The notes under the pieces were generated by a model. The model saw only the letters and a program-made list of their open reading frames with translations, did not search any database and was not told the DNA's origin. A stretch of 64,000 bases of DNA from Podocnemis expansa (Eukaryota > Chordata > Testudines > Podocnemididae). The stretch covers positions 44,533,423-44,597,422 of the forward strand of contig ML681991.1 in the NCBI GenBank assembly GCA_007922195.1, given 5' to 3'. Positions within the stretch are counted from its first letter, which is position 1; the number at the start of each line of letters is the position of its first letter. A program made the position numbers and the translations under genes. Below are positions 13,061-24,289 of the stretch, in pieces.

Positions 13061-13983
13061 AAATGCAAACCTTTGGCTTTGCACCGTAAGTTGGAATGAG
13101 CTTTCTCCCTAAAATCTTGACATTTTTACTGGGATGGAAAGCCCGTTCTCTGACCTTCTCTTGTGCTCATAGTCAGATCCAAGAAGGTATGAATCCCCTA
13201 TGCTATGTTGCCATGCTGCACTGTGTTTCCCATTGCCCAGCCTCAGGAACAAGGGTAATTCACATCAGGAGGCAAAGCGACATTTAGCATGAGGACACTG
13301 GCCTGAGGAACCCCCAGCTCATTTGACGTCAGCAATGCACGGGGCTGGTGCAGGGCCTGGTCCTTAGAGTCTGCAGCCCTGGGGCTGATGATGGACCCCA
13401 GGCATGCTCACAGTCACCGCCACTTTGGCTCCTAATAGACAGGGCTGCTGCAATCCTGCCTGTTCTTTATATAGCTGGCCCTTTGTGTTGGCCCAGGGAT
13501 GTTTCAGAGTGAGGGAGGGAGCCAGTGCCCTGGGAAAAGTCAAACTTGAAAGCTACTGGGGGTTTTCATTGTCAGGGCTTTGATGTGTTTCCTCTGGCTC
13601 CTTTCCTTCTTGTTTGAGTGCGGGTTAAAAATATGCTTCCGCTGACATCACTGCTGTCCTTTGGCGAAGAGCGTCAGTCCGGGCCTCCTGCACATCCAGG
13701 GCATCACATTCCTTGGGACGTTCATGAGAAACAGCTATGGAATGAGCGGCAGGCTGAGCTTGGGGACAGCTGACTTGGGAAGGGGAAAACCCAGATGGGA
13801 ATACAGGGAATGCCATGGTTTATTGTTCTTAGTGCTGGTTCAACAAAGGAGGGGAAAATATACTTGGCCTAATTTTATGACCACTGTAATGCTGTAGTTT
13901 GGGGGAATTCAGCTCAGCTGTCACTCAGCCGTGGACACTGGAAGAAAGAAAAGAGATCTGATGAGATGCTTTTTCCACCGCGG

Positions 13984-14010
13984 GGGTGGTGGTGGTGGTG
14001 GTGGGGGGGG
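13984..14010. repeat. (GGT)n microsatellite ending in a G run
   Basis: Seven or so GGT/GTG units followed by eight G residues. Its reverse complement gives the poly-Thr stretch in a meaningless reverse frame. Confidence 0.85.
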
Positions 14011-15082
14011 CTTCTATGGCAGCTTGGTTTCTGTGTGTTCCCCTAGCGCTAATCCAGACTGTGGGTGCAGGACAACTGATCACCAGGAAATGCTCCTGAT
14101 TTGAATTGAGTTCACTCTGGGAGGAATACATGTATTTTAAAACCAAAATTTGATATAGATTAGAAGCCCAGGATGTTACATAAGGGTCACATCGAGCCGC
14201 TAACCCCGTTCTTTTATTACCAGGTGAGTGGTGCCTAGGTGCCAGGCTGGTATGTGGGTGTCATGGTAAAGAGGAAATGGGCTGAGATACCCTTTGTGAT
14301 ATCCCATGATAGGCACTATGGGTGTGCAGAAATACTCTATTTTAGGCATCAGCAAAGCCCAGAAGGGCCACTAAAATGCTTTTCTGGCACTCCCTGCTAC
14401 ATATGGTGTTACCGCGCACAGCCTGGACTTGCTTCTGACAGCACGGCAGAAATGAGTCAATGCTTAAATGCAAAGTGGGTGGCTTGTCGATGACTATGCC
14501 ACCGGCCTGTATGCATACTCAGTGACTGACGGTTGCTGGCCTAGAGCATGCAGTCTCAGTTTACCAGAGATGGCTCATCTCAGGATGCAGGATTAGAATG
14601 CTGCCTGCTTGCACCTTATGTTGCCATCCACTCCATTCCACTCCGCCACATTGCTCTACACTGGTTGACCCCCTCTGCCATGGGGCTCAGCTATGTAACA
14701 TTTTATGGTCCACTCTCTCCTCTGCTTTGGATCATTTCAGTGAGGTGTCTGGAGGCCAGTGGGACTGGGCAAAAGCGCTAGAATACATTTAAAAGGTCTC
14801 TAATGCCTCCCGGTAAACTCAGGAATGTTCCATTTAGAAAAAGGAAGCTCTTGGCTATGCTGGTAAGGAAGGAGCTAGATGCAAACGTCTCTAGACCTGG
14901 CAGGTTTTAATGTCAAACCTGAGTCTGCTTCTTGGCCTAGCATGGCTGGTCCAAACATGCTCAGCCTCTGGGATCTTTGTGATATGGCTTGATGTACAGC
15001 CACAGATGCAGAATGACTCCCATAGATAGGGCCCTGCCCAAAGACCAGACTTCAACAACCTCCTCCACCATAGTTTCCCTGC

Positions 15083-15225
15083 ATAACCATGACCAAGTCA
15101 TTTAATCTCTCTGGCCCCGCTCCCAACTTCCACTGAGTTCAGTTCATCCCCTATAAAACAATAGGATTGCCCTATCTCACAGTGGGGTTGTGTGCATAAA
15201 TACCAATGTGCCAGCTGTTATCTAA
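15083..15225 (+). mobile_element. MIR-like SINE fragment
   Basis: The order of words is that of a MIR/CORE-SINE: GACCAAGTCATTTAATCTCT, then a 'cccctataaaa' region, then 'ccctatctcacagtggggttg'. This corresponds to the known 'gaccttgggcaagt...cctcagtttcc...taaaatgggg' progression with mutations. Confidence 0.55.
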
Positions 15226-15640
15226 CGGGGACCAGAGAAGTACATGACATGCAGAACTGTGCTGTGTGGGCTCATCTTTAGTACTTTCTGACATAAGGTT
15301 ATGTGGCCACAGGGCAGCTGATTGGTGTCAGATGGACTGTATTCTTCTCCTGGCTCATACAACAGCACAGAGCCAGCTTCTTCCACATCCCCCCAGTGGT
15401 GCCCCTTAACTCAGGTCAGCATTGAGTGACCAATTCTGGGTGGGAGAGGGGGAGAGTTCAGTCACCCTGACCTGCTGAGCTGCTCTTTTTGCACAGAGTG
15501 GCCAGCTATTGCTCACTGCGACACCATCTTGCTAGGAACTGGGCTGAGATCCACCAAGTCACTTCACAGAGCAGCAGATGGGATGGGAACTTTCAGTTGC
15601 TACCACCCTGGGCTCAAGTTAGCAACCTAAAAGGCTGCAT

Positions 15641-15865
15641 AGACTAGTAGACAGAGCACTGACTTAGGCATCATGAATTGTGTGTGTGTATGTGGGAACT
15701 CTTCCTGTTCTCTGACTTTGGGCAAGTTGCTGCCCTTCTCTCAGTGCCTTTGTATGTCTGGTAGGCTCTTTGGGGCATGACTGGTCCCTTCCCATGTTTG
15801 TACAGTGCCCACCACAATCGGCCTCTGATCTTCATTGAAGCTGAGGGCAGCAAGGGAGCACCTAC
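15641..15865 (+). mobile_element. MIR-like SINE with GT expansion and 3' tail
   Basis: The copy begins with a tRNA-like head (GCATAGACTAGTAGACAGAG), has a short GT repeat near 15680, then CTGACTTTGGGCAAGTTGCT, the SINE core signature. The 3' part (GGCTCTTTGGGGCATGACTG, TTTGTACAGTGCCCACCACA) matches the tail found on old reptile SINEs. An old insertion with no TSD that I can see. Confidence 0.6.
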
Positions 15866-15924
15866 GCCACCATAGGCAGCCCAATCACACCCCCCCATCA
15901 TATGCTTACCAAGCTCCGCTTTAG

Positions 15925-16215
15925 AATGAGACCAGGCAATGGCCTTGTTGCGCTTATTGAAGGCTGTTCCAGAACCTCACTCCCCTGTACTTAGAAACCA
16001 GCCCGAATTTACTCATGGCCAAGTTATTCTTGTACCAACATCGTCCTTTAGCTTCAATAGCTCTTTCCCTGTTTGCTTTCTATAAATACTTAGGGGGCAG
16101 GGGGTCATCAGATCCCCTTTCAGTCTTAGTTTGCTAGGCTAGGAAAAGACAAGTCAGGCTCTCCATTCTCTTGACCATCCTAGTAGCCCTTCCCTGTGCC
16201 TTTTCCAATTACAAT
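15925..16215 (-). mobile_element. Old CR1-type LINE fragment
   Basis: It shares words in order with 7660-7860: TTCTTGTACCAACATCGTCC, a 'gctctttccct' segment, 'tataaatactta', then 'tcctagtagcccttccctgtgcc'. This is the reverse complement of the 3' part of an old CR1 ORF2. It adjoins the SINE tail at 15641-15865. Confidence 0.6.
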
Positions 16216-17430
16216 TCATCACTGGGGCCCTCTAGGGGCTATTGTCCTAATAAAAGGGAGAGACTCCAAGGCCCCCTTTCCCCCGGAAAGTGTCTGGTTC
16301 CTGGGATTTCCTGCACATTTCCATAGGGTCTTTACTGCTCAAGACCTCATTCCTTCTGCTCTGTAATTCCCCCATCCTCCTGGAAGTTCATCCTCTGGTG
16401 CCTGGACCACAATAATCAGTTGTTGCAGAAGTGATTATATCATGGCAGGAGGCAGCAGATTCAGGTGGGGAATAAGAAGCCAGAACTGATGCTCTGTTTG
16501 AGAAACAGAGATCTTCAAAGCCAGCTGCTGTACAATGAGCTATGAGCACATGTTCTTCCCTCTGTGGCATCAGCAGGGGATGGTGTATTTCTGTCCCAGT
16601 TGTTGCACACATGCTGAGTTGTCCCAGGATCGCAGAAGAAGAATGAACATCCAATGCATATTTACACAGCTGCACCTCTGTAGACCAATTGCTTCTACCT
16701 CTGCATTTGCTGAGCCAGGAACTTTACTGCAGTATTCAATGTACCGTGCAAAAGGTTCAGGGATCCCATACTCATTTTCCAGTTCAAGCTAGATAGACTA
16801 GTAAGACAGCTGGGGCATTGGTGAGAGAAGATCCCCCAAATTATAACGGTTTTTCTCCTGGTACAGAAAATATAAATGGTTGAAGTCTTTATCTTGCTGT
16901 TAGAAACAGAGATCTCTTCACTGTCTCACTGTTCTAAAAAGCTTCTCATAGACTTAAACCAGGGATCCTTTCCAGATTTCTTCTTGGTCTCTCTTCCAGT
17001 TTGCCACAGGGAGTGAGGGAAGGATCTCTAGATTTCGCATGTGGTCTTCTGCAAAAGGAAGATGTAGTCCAGGGAATGCATTTTTACCAAACCCCCACTC
17101 ACATCTTATGTATTCTGATTTGGAATGAGGACGTTGCTGGTGGAAGGCATTATGTTGATGGCAGTGGAGAGTGAAGACCTGTCTAGTCATAGACCAGCAA
17201 ATAGCAGTGCTGGCTCTTTCCATGCCAACAGCAGGAAGAAGGCACATTATAATTGCTATCAACAGCTGTAGGGAGAAAAACCCTATATTTGCATTTCTCA
17301 CCCACATATATAAGCAGACCAAACATCTAATGGAGGATCTGTGTGACTGAGATAATAGGGTGTATCAATATCCTGGATGACGGTCACACTCACTTTGCCA
17401 AGGTGTAAGCAATGGCGTAAGATGCTAGGC
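16216..17430. other. No gene or recognised repeat
   Basis: A 122-codon reverse frame at 16954-17322 lacks any domain. Nothing else is supported. Confidence 0.45.
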
Positions 17431-17618
17431 CAAGGGTCTCAAACTCAAATCACCATGGGGGCCGCATGAGGGCTAGTACGTTAGCCCAAGGGCTGCAGCA
17501 CTGAAACCTTTTCATATAACGATATTACAAATATTGGTAACAATAGTGTTGTTGCGGGCCACAGGGAATAGCTTTAGAGGCCGCATGCGGCTCGCAGGCC
17601 ATGTGTTTGTCACCCTTT
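17431..17618 (+). mobile_element. ~190-bp hAT-type MITE, copy 1 of 5, perfect TSD
   Basis: Starts CAAGGGTCTCAAACTCAAAT and ends TGTGTTTGTCACCCTTT, decayed forms of the family ends CAGGGGTCTCAAAC and GTTTGAGACCCCTG. TGCTAGGC flanks it on both sides (17423-17430, 17619-17626), a perfect 8-bp TSD. The interior has the words 'gcactgaaacctttt' and 'aatagctttagaggccgcatg' shared by the other four copies. No coding capacity. Confidence 0.85.
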
Positions 17619-17741
17619 TGCTAGGCAGTGGACAATCAAGCCCAAGGTTTCAGCTGTGAAGAACACGTAGTCTAATACGGCTGAGTCCCTGGACTAGTGC
17701 TAACACCAGCCAACACTGGATGCAATGAATGTGCCTGTCTC

Positions 17742-18435
17742 ATAGAATCATAGAAAATCAGGGTCAGAAGGGACCTCTGAAGGTCATCTAGCCTAATCCC
17801 CTGCTTTGAGCAGGACCAACCCCAACTAAATCATCCCAGTAAGGGCTTTGTCAAGCCATCCCTTGAAAGCCTCTAAGGATGGAGATTCCACCACCTCCCT
17901 ATGGTACTCAGTCTAATGCTTCACCACCTTCCTAGGGGAAAAGTTCTTTATCATATACAACCTAGACTTCCTCCACTGCACCTTAAGATCATTGCTCCTT
18001 GTTCTGTATTTGCCAATACTGAGAATAGTCTCACTCCATCCTCCATGGAACCTTGCTTCAAGTAGTTGAAGGCTGTTATCAAATTCCCCCTCAGTCTTTT
18101 GTTCCACAGCCTAAACAAACCAGTTCCCTCAGCCTCTCCTCACAAGTCATGTGCTGTAGCCCCTTAATCTTTTTTTTTTTTTTTTTTTTGCCCTTCACTG
18201 GAATCTCTTTAACTTGTCCAAATGCTTCCTGTAGTGGGGGACCCAAACTGGACACAGTACTCCAGATGTGGCGTCACCCATGACAAAGAGAGGGAAATGA
18301 TCATTTTCCTTGATCTGCTGGCAATACTTCCACTTATGTAACCCACTATGCTCTTAGCCTTCTTGGCAATAAGGACAGACTGTTGACTCACATCCAGCTT
18401 CTAGTCGACTGGAACACCCAGGTCCTTTTCTGCAG
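17742..18435 (-). mobile_element. 5'-truncated CR1 LINE with T20 tract
   Basis: Begins on the plus strand with CATAGAATCATAGAAAATCAG, the inverted CR1 3' tail. The reverse frames at 17913-18107 and 18209-18391 read CR1 ORF2 C-terminal sequence (NLKVQWRKSRL-like, then LEYCVQFGSPTTG-like). A run of 20 T residues at 18170-18189 breaks the frame. It is truncated at about 18435. Confidence 0.85.
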
Positions 18436-19339
18436 AAGTGCTGCCTAACCAGCTGGTCTCCTTTCTTCCCTCTTCTTCCTCTGTCTCTTCTCTTCTCCTT
18501 TTAGGGCAGCAGCCAATTTGTGGCCCCGGCTCCCACACTTCCCACAGTCAGTTTCCTTCCTCTCTCCTTCTATTAGCTGTTTGACCTTCAGTGCCCAGGA
18601 CTTTCTGCTCTCACTGCTCTTTGTTGCATCTGTTCCTGCTCACCATCTTGGTGTATCCATATCCCTTCCCAATTTCCAGTACATCTCTTCATCTGACCTT
18701 GATGACTTATGGGGAGTAGAGATGGACAATTAAAATTCAGATCTGAGCAGGGGTTCTAGTGGGGGCCATTACGGCAAGGAGGTCACTTGCAAAATGTAGA
18801 TCTAAGTCTAAATCTAGATTTCAACCTCCTCCAAAATTCAAGGGTGCTTGGATCTGGTTCAGCCCATTTGATAGGTCCATTTGGGAAACAGCACAAAGTA
18901 TCTTTCTTCATTATGGCTTTCCTGTAGAACCCATGAGTCCCAGTCATGGGCCTGGGCCCAGTAGCGCTGGGCACTGTATGCAGACAGAACAAAGAGACAG
19001 TTGTCACCCCAAGAAGCCTGTAATCAAAGAGCTTATCTCCCCAACAAGTTACTGCACAGCCAGCCTGATCATGAGTCTCCAGTGCACCAGCTTTCCGTGC
19101 AATAACAGCCTGTGTGGACACTGCTCCGGGGACTGGAAAGTTCTTGTGTGTGGCTTAGCTTACTACATCCCAGCCACCTGTCTCATTTTTAGGGCTTGCC
19201 TACACAGCAAGGGACAACAAGCTGACCTAGAGCACAGGACAACACCGAGATGGTTCTAGTCAGTGTAAGACTCAACTGTCAGTGCCACAGAGCCCAGATT
19301 GATGTCGATGGGAGCTAGGCACCGAGCGTTCTTTGAGGA
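18436..19339. other. No gene recognised
   Basis: A 166-codon forward frame (18759-19259) and a 112-codon reverse frame overlap without recognisable domains. A GGGCTTGCCTACACAGC segment near 19192 resembles the outer end of the TGTCTACAC MITEs, but no matching right end was found. Confidence 0.4.
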
Positions 19340-21180
19340 TCATAGAATCATAGGGTTGGAAGGGACCCCACGAGGTCATCTAGTCCAACCCCCTGCCAAA
19401 AAAAGCAGGACCACTCCCATTAGTTCATCCCAGTCAGTGTTTTGTCCAGCTGGGACTTGAACACCTCCAGAGATGGAGATTCCACCACCTCCCTAGGCAA
19501 CTTATTCCAATGCTTCACCACTCGCCTAGTAAGGAAGTTTTTCCTAATATCCAGCCTGGACCGCCCCAGCTGTAACTTGAAACCATTGCTTCTCGTTCTG
19601 CCCTCTGTTACTACCGAGAACAGTCGAGCTCCCTCCTCCTTGGAGCAACCCTTCAAGTAGTTGAAGGTTGCTATCAAATCCCCCCTCAGTCTTCTCTTCT
19701 GCAGGCTAAATAAGCCTAGTTCCTTCAGTCTTTCTTCATAGGGCTTGTGCTCCAGCCCTTTGATCATTTTGGTTGCCCTCCTCTGGACTCTCTCTAATTT
19801 GTCCATGTCCTTTTTGTAGTGGGGAGCCCAAAACTGGACACAGTATTCCAGATGTGGCCTCACTAGTGCAGAATAGAGGGGAATGATCACATCCCTTGAT
19901 CTGCTGGCAACACTTCTTCTGATGCAGCCCAGTATGCCATTGGCCTTTTTGGCAGCAAGAGCACACTGCTGACTCATATCCAGCTTCCCATCCACCATGA
20001 CTCCCAGGTCCTTTTCTCCAGTGCTGCTATTTAGCTGATCACTCCCCAGCCTGTAGCAGTACATGGGGTTTTTTCGTCCCAAGTGCAGGATTTTACACTT
20101 ATCCTTGTTGAACCTCATGAGATTCCTCTTGGCCCACTGCTCCAGTTTGTCTAGGTCTCCCTGAATCCTGTCTCTGCCCTCTAGGGTGTCTACCATTCCC
20201 CCCAGTTTGGTATCATCTGCAAACTTACTAAGTGTGCAATCTATCCCATCATCCAGATCATTAATGAAAACATTGAACAGAACTGGCCCCAGGACCGACC
20301 CCTGGGGCACACCACTTGTTACTGCCTGCCAACTTGACATGGAACCATTGATTCCTACACGCTGAAACCGTTGTTCTAGCCAGTTTTCTATCCACCTTAC
20401 AGTCCATGCATCTAACCCATACTTCCTTAATTTGCCAATGAGAATGCTGTGGGAAACCGTATCAAAAGCCTTGCTAAAGTCAAGGTATATCACATCAACG
20501 GCTCTTCCCGCATCCACAAATCCAGTCATCTCATCATAGAAGGCGATGAGGTTGGTCAGGCATGATTTACCCTTGGTAAATCCATGCTGACTGTTCCTGA
20601 TTACTCTACGTTCCTCCAAGTGTTTCAGGATGGATTCTTTGAGAACCTGCTCCATGATTTTTCCAGGGATTGAGGTGAGGCTGACAGGTCTGTAATTCCC
20701 TGGATCCTCCTTTTTGCCTTTCTTGAAGATAGGTACTATATTTGCTTTTTTCCAGTCCTCTGGCACCTCCCCCGTTCGCCACGAGTTTTCAAAGATAATG
20801 GCCAACGGTACTGCTATCTCATCAGCCAGCTCCCTCAGCACCCTCGGATGCAGTTCATCCGGCCCCATGGACTTGTGCACATCTAGTTTCTTTAAGCAGT
20901 CCCTAACCTGACCTTCTGTCACCAAGGGCCTCTCTTCTTCTCCCCAGTCCCCCGTACCTAGTGTAGTGGGCTGGGAGCTGACCTTGCTTGTGAAAACTGA
21001 ACTAAAAAAAGCATTGAGCACTTCAGCTTTTTCCTCATCCTCTGTCACGAGGATGCCTGCCCCATTCAGTAAGGGACCTACACCATCCCTGATCCTCTTC
21101 TTGTTATTGATATACTTGTAGATCCCCTTCCTGTTATCCTTCACATCCCTTGCTAGTCGCAACTCCATTTGTCCTTTGGC
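19340..21180 (-). mobile_element. Young CR1 LINE, 5'-truncated, abutting a second CR1
   Basis: The inverted 3' tail (CATAGAATCATAGGGTTGG) starts at about 19340. The truncated 5' end at 21180 lies in the ORF2 linker and meets the 3' tail of the neighbouring CR1 with no base between them. The homologous point in the neighbour is about 23020. The element carries the whole RT region without a stop, so it is recent. No flanking TSD is obvious. Confidence 0.93.
19420..21180 (-). CDS. CR1 ORF2 fragment: intact reverse transcriptase, endonuclease missing
   Basis: An open frame of 586 codons covers the linker, RT and C-terminal region of CR1 ORF2. From the truncation point, RT motif A ([11 protein letters not shown]) has its catalytic Asp near residue 234, motif B ([12 protein letters not shown]) is near 288-300, and motif C reads FADD at 320-323, so the three active-site carboxylates are present. 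The C-terminal part ends with the usual [23 protein letters not shown] region. RT copies CR1 RNA into the target site. Because the APE endonuclease is lost, the copy cannot mobilise itself. The frame stays open upstream through 11 codons of the neighbour's tail to an ATG at 21213. That start is a chance of the junction, not a native CR1 start. Confidence 0.85.
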   Translation of the reverse strand, partial: AKGQMELRLARDVKDNRKGIYKYINNKKRIRDGVGPLLNGAGILVTEDEEKAEVLNAFFSSVFTSKVSSQPTTLGTGDWGEEERPLVTEGQVRDCLKKLDVHKSMGPDELHPRVLRELADEIAVPLAIIFENSWRTGEVPEDWKKANIVPIFKKGKKEDPGNYRPVSLTSIPGKIMEQVLKESILKHLEERRVIRNSQHGFTKGKSCLTNLIAFYDEMTGFVDAGRAVDVIYLDFSKAFDTVSHSILIGKLRKYGLDAWTVRWIENWLEQRFQRVGINGSMSSWQAVTSGVPQGSVLGPVLFNVFINDLDDGIDCTLSKFADDTKLGGMVDTLEGRDRIQGDLDKLEQWAKRNLMRFNKDKCKILHLGRKNPMYCYRLGSDQLNSSTGEKDLGVMVDGKLDMSQQCALAAKKANGILGCIRRSVASRSRDVIIPLYSALVRPHLEYCVQFWAPHYKKDMDKLERVQRRATKMIKGLEHKPYEERLKELGLFSLQKRRLRGDLIATFNYLKGCSKEEGARLFSVVTEGRTRSNGFKLQLGRSRLDIRKNFLTRRVVKHWNKLPREVVESPSLEVFKSQLDKTLTGMN

Positions 21181-21257
21181 ATCATAGAATCCTAGGTTTG
21201 GAAGGGACCTCATAGGTCATCTAGTCCAACCCCCTGCCAGAGGGAGGACCACTCCCA

Positions 21258-24028
21258 CTAAACCATCCCAGTCATGGTTTTGTCCAGCCGGGCCTTAAAC
21301 ACCTCCAAAGATGGAGACTCCACCACCTCCCTTGGCAGCTCATTCCAATGCTTCCCCACTCGCCTAGTAAAGAAGTTTTTTCTAATATCCAGCCTCGACC
21401 TCCCTAACTGCAACTTGAGACCATTGCTCCTTGTTCTGTCCTCTGTTACCACCGAGAACAGTCGAGCTCCATCTTCCTTAGAGCATCCCTTCAAGTAATT
21501 GAAGGTTGCTATCAAATCCCCCCTCAATCTTCTCTTCTGTAGACTAAATAAGCCTAATGCTTTCAGTCTATCCTCATAGGGCTTGTGCTCCAGCCCTTTA
21601 ATCATTTTGGTTGCCCTCCTCTGAACTCTCTCTAGCATGTCCCTGTCCTTTTTGTAGTGGGGAGCCCAAAACTGAACACAGTATTCTAGATGTGGCCTCA
21701 CCAGTGCAGAATAGAGGGGAATGATCACATCCCTTGATCTGCTGGTAATATTTCTTCTGATGCAGCCCAGTATGCCATTGGCCTTTTTGGCAGCAAGAAC
21801 ACACTGCTGACTCATATCTAGCTTCCCATCCACCATGACCCCCAGGTCCTTTTCTACACTGCTGCTACTTAGCTGAATGTTTCCCAGCCTGTAGCAGTGC
21901 ATGGGGTTTTTCCGTCCCACATGCATGATTTTACACTTGTCCTTATTGAACTTCATAAGATTTTTATTGGCCCATTGTTCCAATTTATCTAGGTCTCCCT
22001 GAATCCTGTCCTTGCCCTCCAACGTGTCTACTGTTCCCCCCAGCTTGGTGTCATCCGCAAACTTACTGAGAGTGCAGTCTATTCCATCATCCAGATCATT
22101 GAAGAAAATGTTGAACAGAACTGGCCCCAGGACTGACCCCTGGGGCACACCACTCGTGACTGGTTGCCAGCTAGACATGGAACCATTGATTCCTACATGC
22201 TGAAACCATTGATCTAGCCAGTTTTCTATCCACCTTATAGTCCACCTATCCAACCCATACTTCCTTAATTTGCCAATGAGAATGCTGTGGGAAACTGTAT
22301 CAAAAGCCTTACTAAAATCAAGGTATATCACATCAACGGTTCTTCCTGCATCCAGAAAACCAGTCATCTGCTCATAGAAGGAAATGAGATTGGTCAGACA
22401 TGATTTACCCTTGGTAAATCCATGCTGACTGTTCCTGATCACTTTATTTTCTTCTAAGTGTTTAAGGATGGATTCTTTAAGAATCTGCTCCATAATTTTG
22501 CCAGGGATTGAGGTGAGGCTGACTGGTCTATAATTCCCTGGATCTTCCTTTTTCCCTTTCTTGAAGATAGGCACTACATTTGCTTTTTTCCAATCCTCTG
22601 GCACCTCCCCTGTTCTCCATGAGTTTTGAAAAATAACGGCCAGCGGTGCTGCTATCTCATTGGCCAATTCCCTCAGCACCCTTGGATGCAGTTCGTCCAG
22701 CCCCATGGACTTGTGCACATCCAGCTTCTTTAAGCAGTCCCTAACCTGACCTGCCGTCACCAAGGGCCTCTCTTCTTCTCTCCCATCTGCCATACCCATG
22801 GTAGTGGGCAGGGAGCTGACCCTGCCTGTGAAAACTGAAGCAAAAAAAGCATTGGGCACTTCAGCTTTTTTCTTCATCCTCTGTCACAAGGATGCCTGCC
22901 CCATTCAGCAAGGGACCTACACCATCCCTGATCCTCTTCTTGTTATTAACATACTTGTAGAACCCCTTCTTGTTATCCTTTACGTCCCTCGCTAGCTGCA
23001 GCTCCATTTGTCCTTTGGCCTTTCTGATTTTATCCCTGCAGTCCCTAGCAATATCTTTATATGCCTCCTTGGTCATCTGACCAAGCTTCCACTTCCTGTA
23101 AGCTTCCTTTTTATGTTTAAGCTCAGAGCAGAGTTCTCTGCTAAGCCATTCTGGCTGCCTCACATGTTTGTTCTTTCTCCTAACTGGAATGGCAACTTCC
23201 TGTGCCCTTAGCTGGGTTTCTTTAAAATACAACCAGCTTTCTTGGACTCCTTTCCCCTTCAGATTAGCTTCCCAAGGGATCCTGCCCATCAGTTCCCTGA
23301 GGGACCCAAAATCTGCTCTTTTGAAGTCCAGGGTTTTTGTTTTGCTTCTTTCCTTCCTTCCTTTAATGAGCATCCTGAACTCAACCATGTCATGGTCACT
23401 ACTGCCTAGCTTGCCATTTACTTTTACCTCCCTGATCAATTCTTCCCTGTTTGTGAGCAACAGGTCGAGAGATGCAAGGCCCCTAGTTGGTTCCTCTAGC
23501 ATTTGTACTAGAAAGTTGTCCCCAACACTCTCTAAAAACTTCCTGGATTGCCCATGCACTGCTGTATTGGCCTCCCAGCAGATGTCAGAGTAACTGAAGT
23601 CCCCCATGAGCACCAGGGCCTGTGATCTAGAAGCTTCCGCTAGTTGTCCATAGAACACCTCATCCACCTCCTGCTTCTGGTCTGGTGGTCTATAGCAGAC
23701 ACCCACCACAACATCCCTCTTGTTGCTTTCCCCTCTCAGTGTAACCCAGACTTTCTACAGGCATGCTTCCACTTCCATAATGGAGCTCTGAGCAGTCATA
23801 GAGCTCTTTTACATATAGTGCTACTCCTCCCCCTCTTCTTCCCTGCCTGTCTTTCCTGAACAGTTTATACCCATCCATGGCAGAGCTCCAGTCATGCAGA
23901 CTATCCCACCACGTCTCCGTTATTCCTATGATATCATAGTTCCTTGTCTGCACTAGTACTTCCAATTCTTCCTGTTTATTTCCCAGGCTCCTTGCATTAG
24001 TGTATAGGCACCTAAGATACCTGGTCAC
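21258..24028 (-). pseudogene. CR1 ORF2 (APE endonuclease + RT), two frameshifts
   Basis: ORF2 would nick target DNA with its N-terminal APE-type endonuclease and copy CR1 RNA with its RT. Three frames cover it in order. 24028-23690 has the endonuclease start with TNARSLGNKQEEL and GITETWW, including the catalytic Glu. 23709-22861 has YRPPDQ, GDFS, SSDHDMVEF and the linker. 22877-21258 has RT with [22 protein letters not shown] and FADD. The first shift, near 23745, looks like a 2-nt loss. The second is an extra base in an A-run (T6 on the plus strand, 22866-22871). The usual GDFN endonuclease motif reads GDFS, a single A-to-G transition on the coding strand, which would remove a conserved Asn. 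The RT part alone is uninterrupted. Confidence 0.9.
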
Positions 24029-24289
24029 TTGCCCTACTTTGTCTGGTTTTCAATTCTATTACATATACCTCCTTGCATTTTTTCTGGGAGTCCTCCTCCC
24101 CCACTCTCCTCATGTGTTGGCGCTTCAGTGGAATATTTAAGACAATTATTTGATTCCCCCCCATGTTCCAACTACCTTCTCTTTTATTCCTGGTACTACA
24201 GTCCCAACACCCCCCCAGTTCCATCCCTTCCCCCAGATCTCCCACATTGCCACTTACCTGTGGGCTTTGGTCTCCTTCCCCCATTGAAC

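Larger units (their letters stand above)
10461..15082. other. No gene; mostly unassigned sequence
   Basis: No exon is supported. Two frames of 170 codons (11666-12178 reverse) and 145 codons (11829-12266 forward) overlap on opposite strands in a GC-rich patch, and neither has a domain or motif. AT-rich repeat-like patches at 10795-11285 and 12800-13060 and a GGT microsatellite near 13984 are listed separately. Confidence 0.45.

Noticed and set aside
19190..19335. GGGCTTGCCTACACAGC start resembling a TGTCTACAC MITE
   Set aside because: No matching right end before or after the CR1 insertion, so it remains unsupported.
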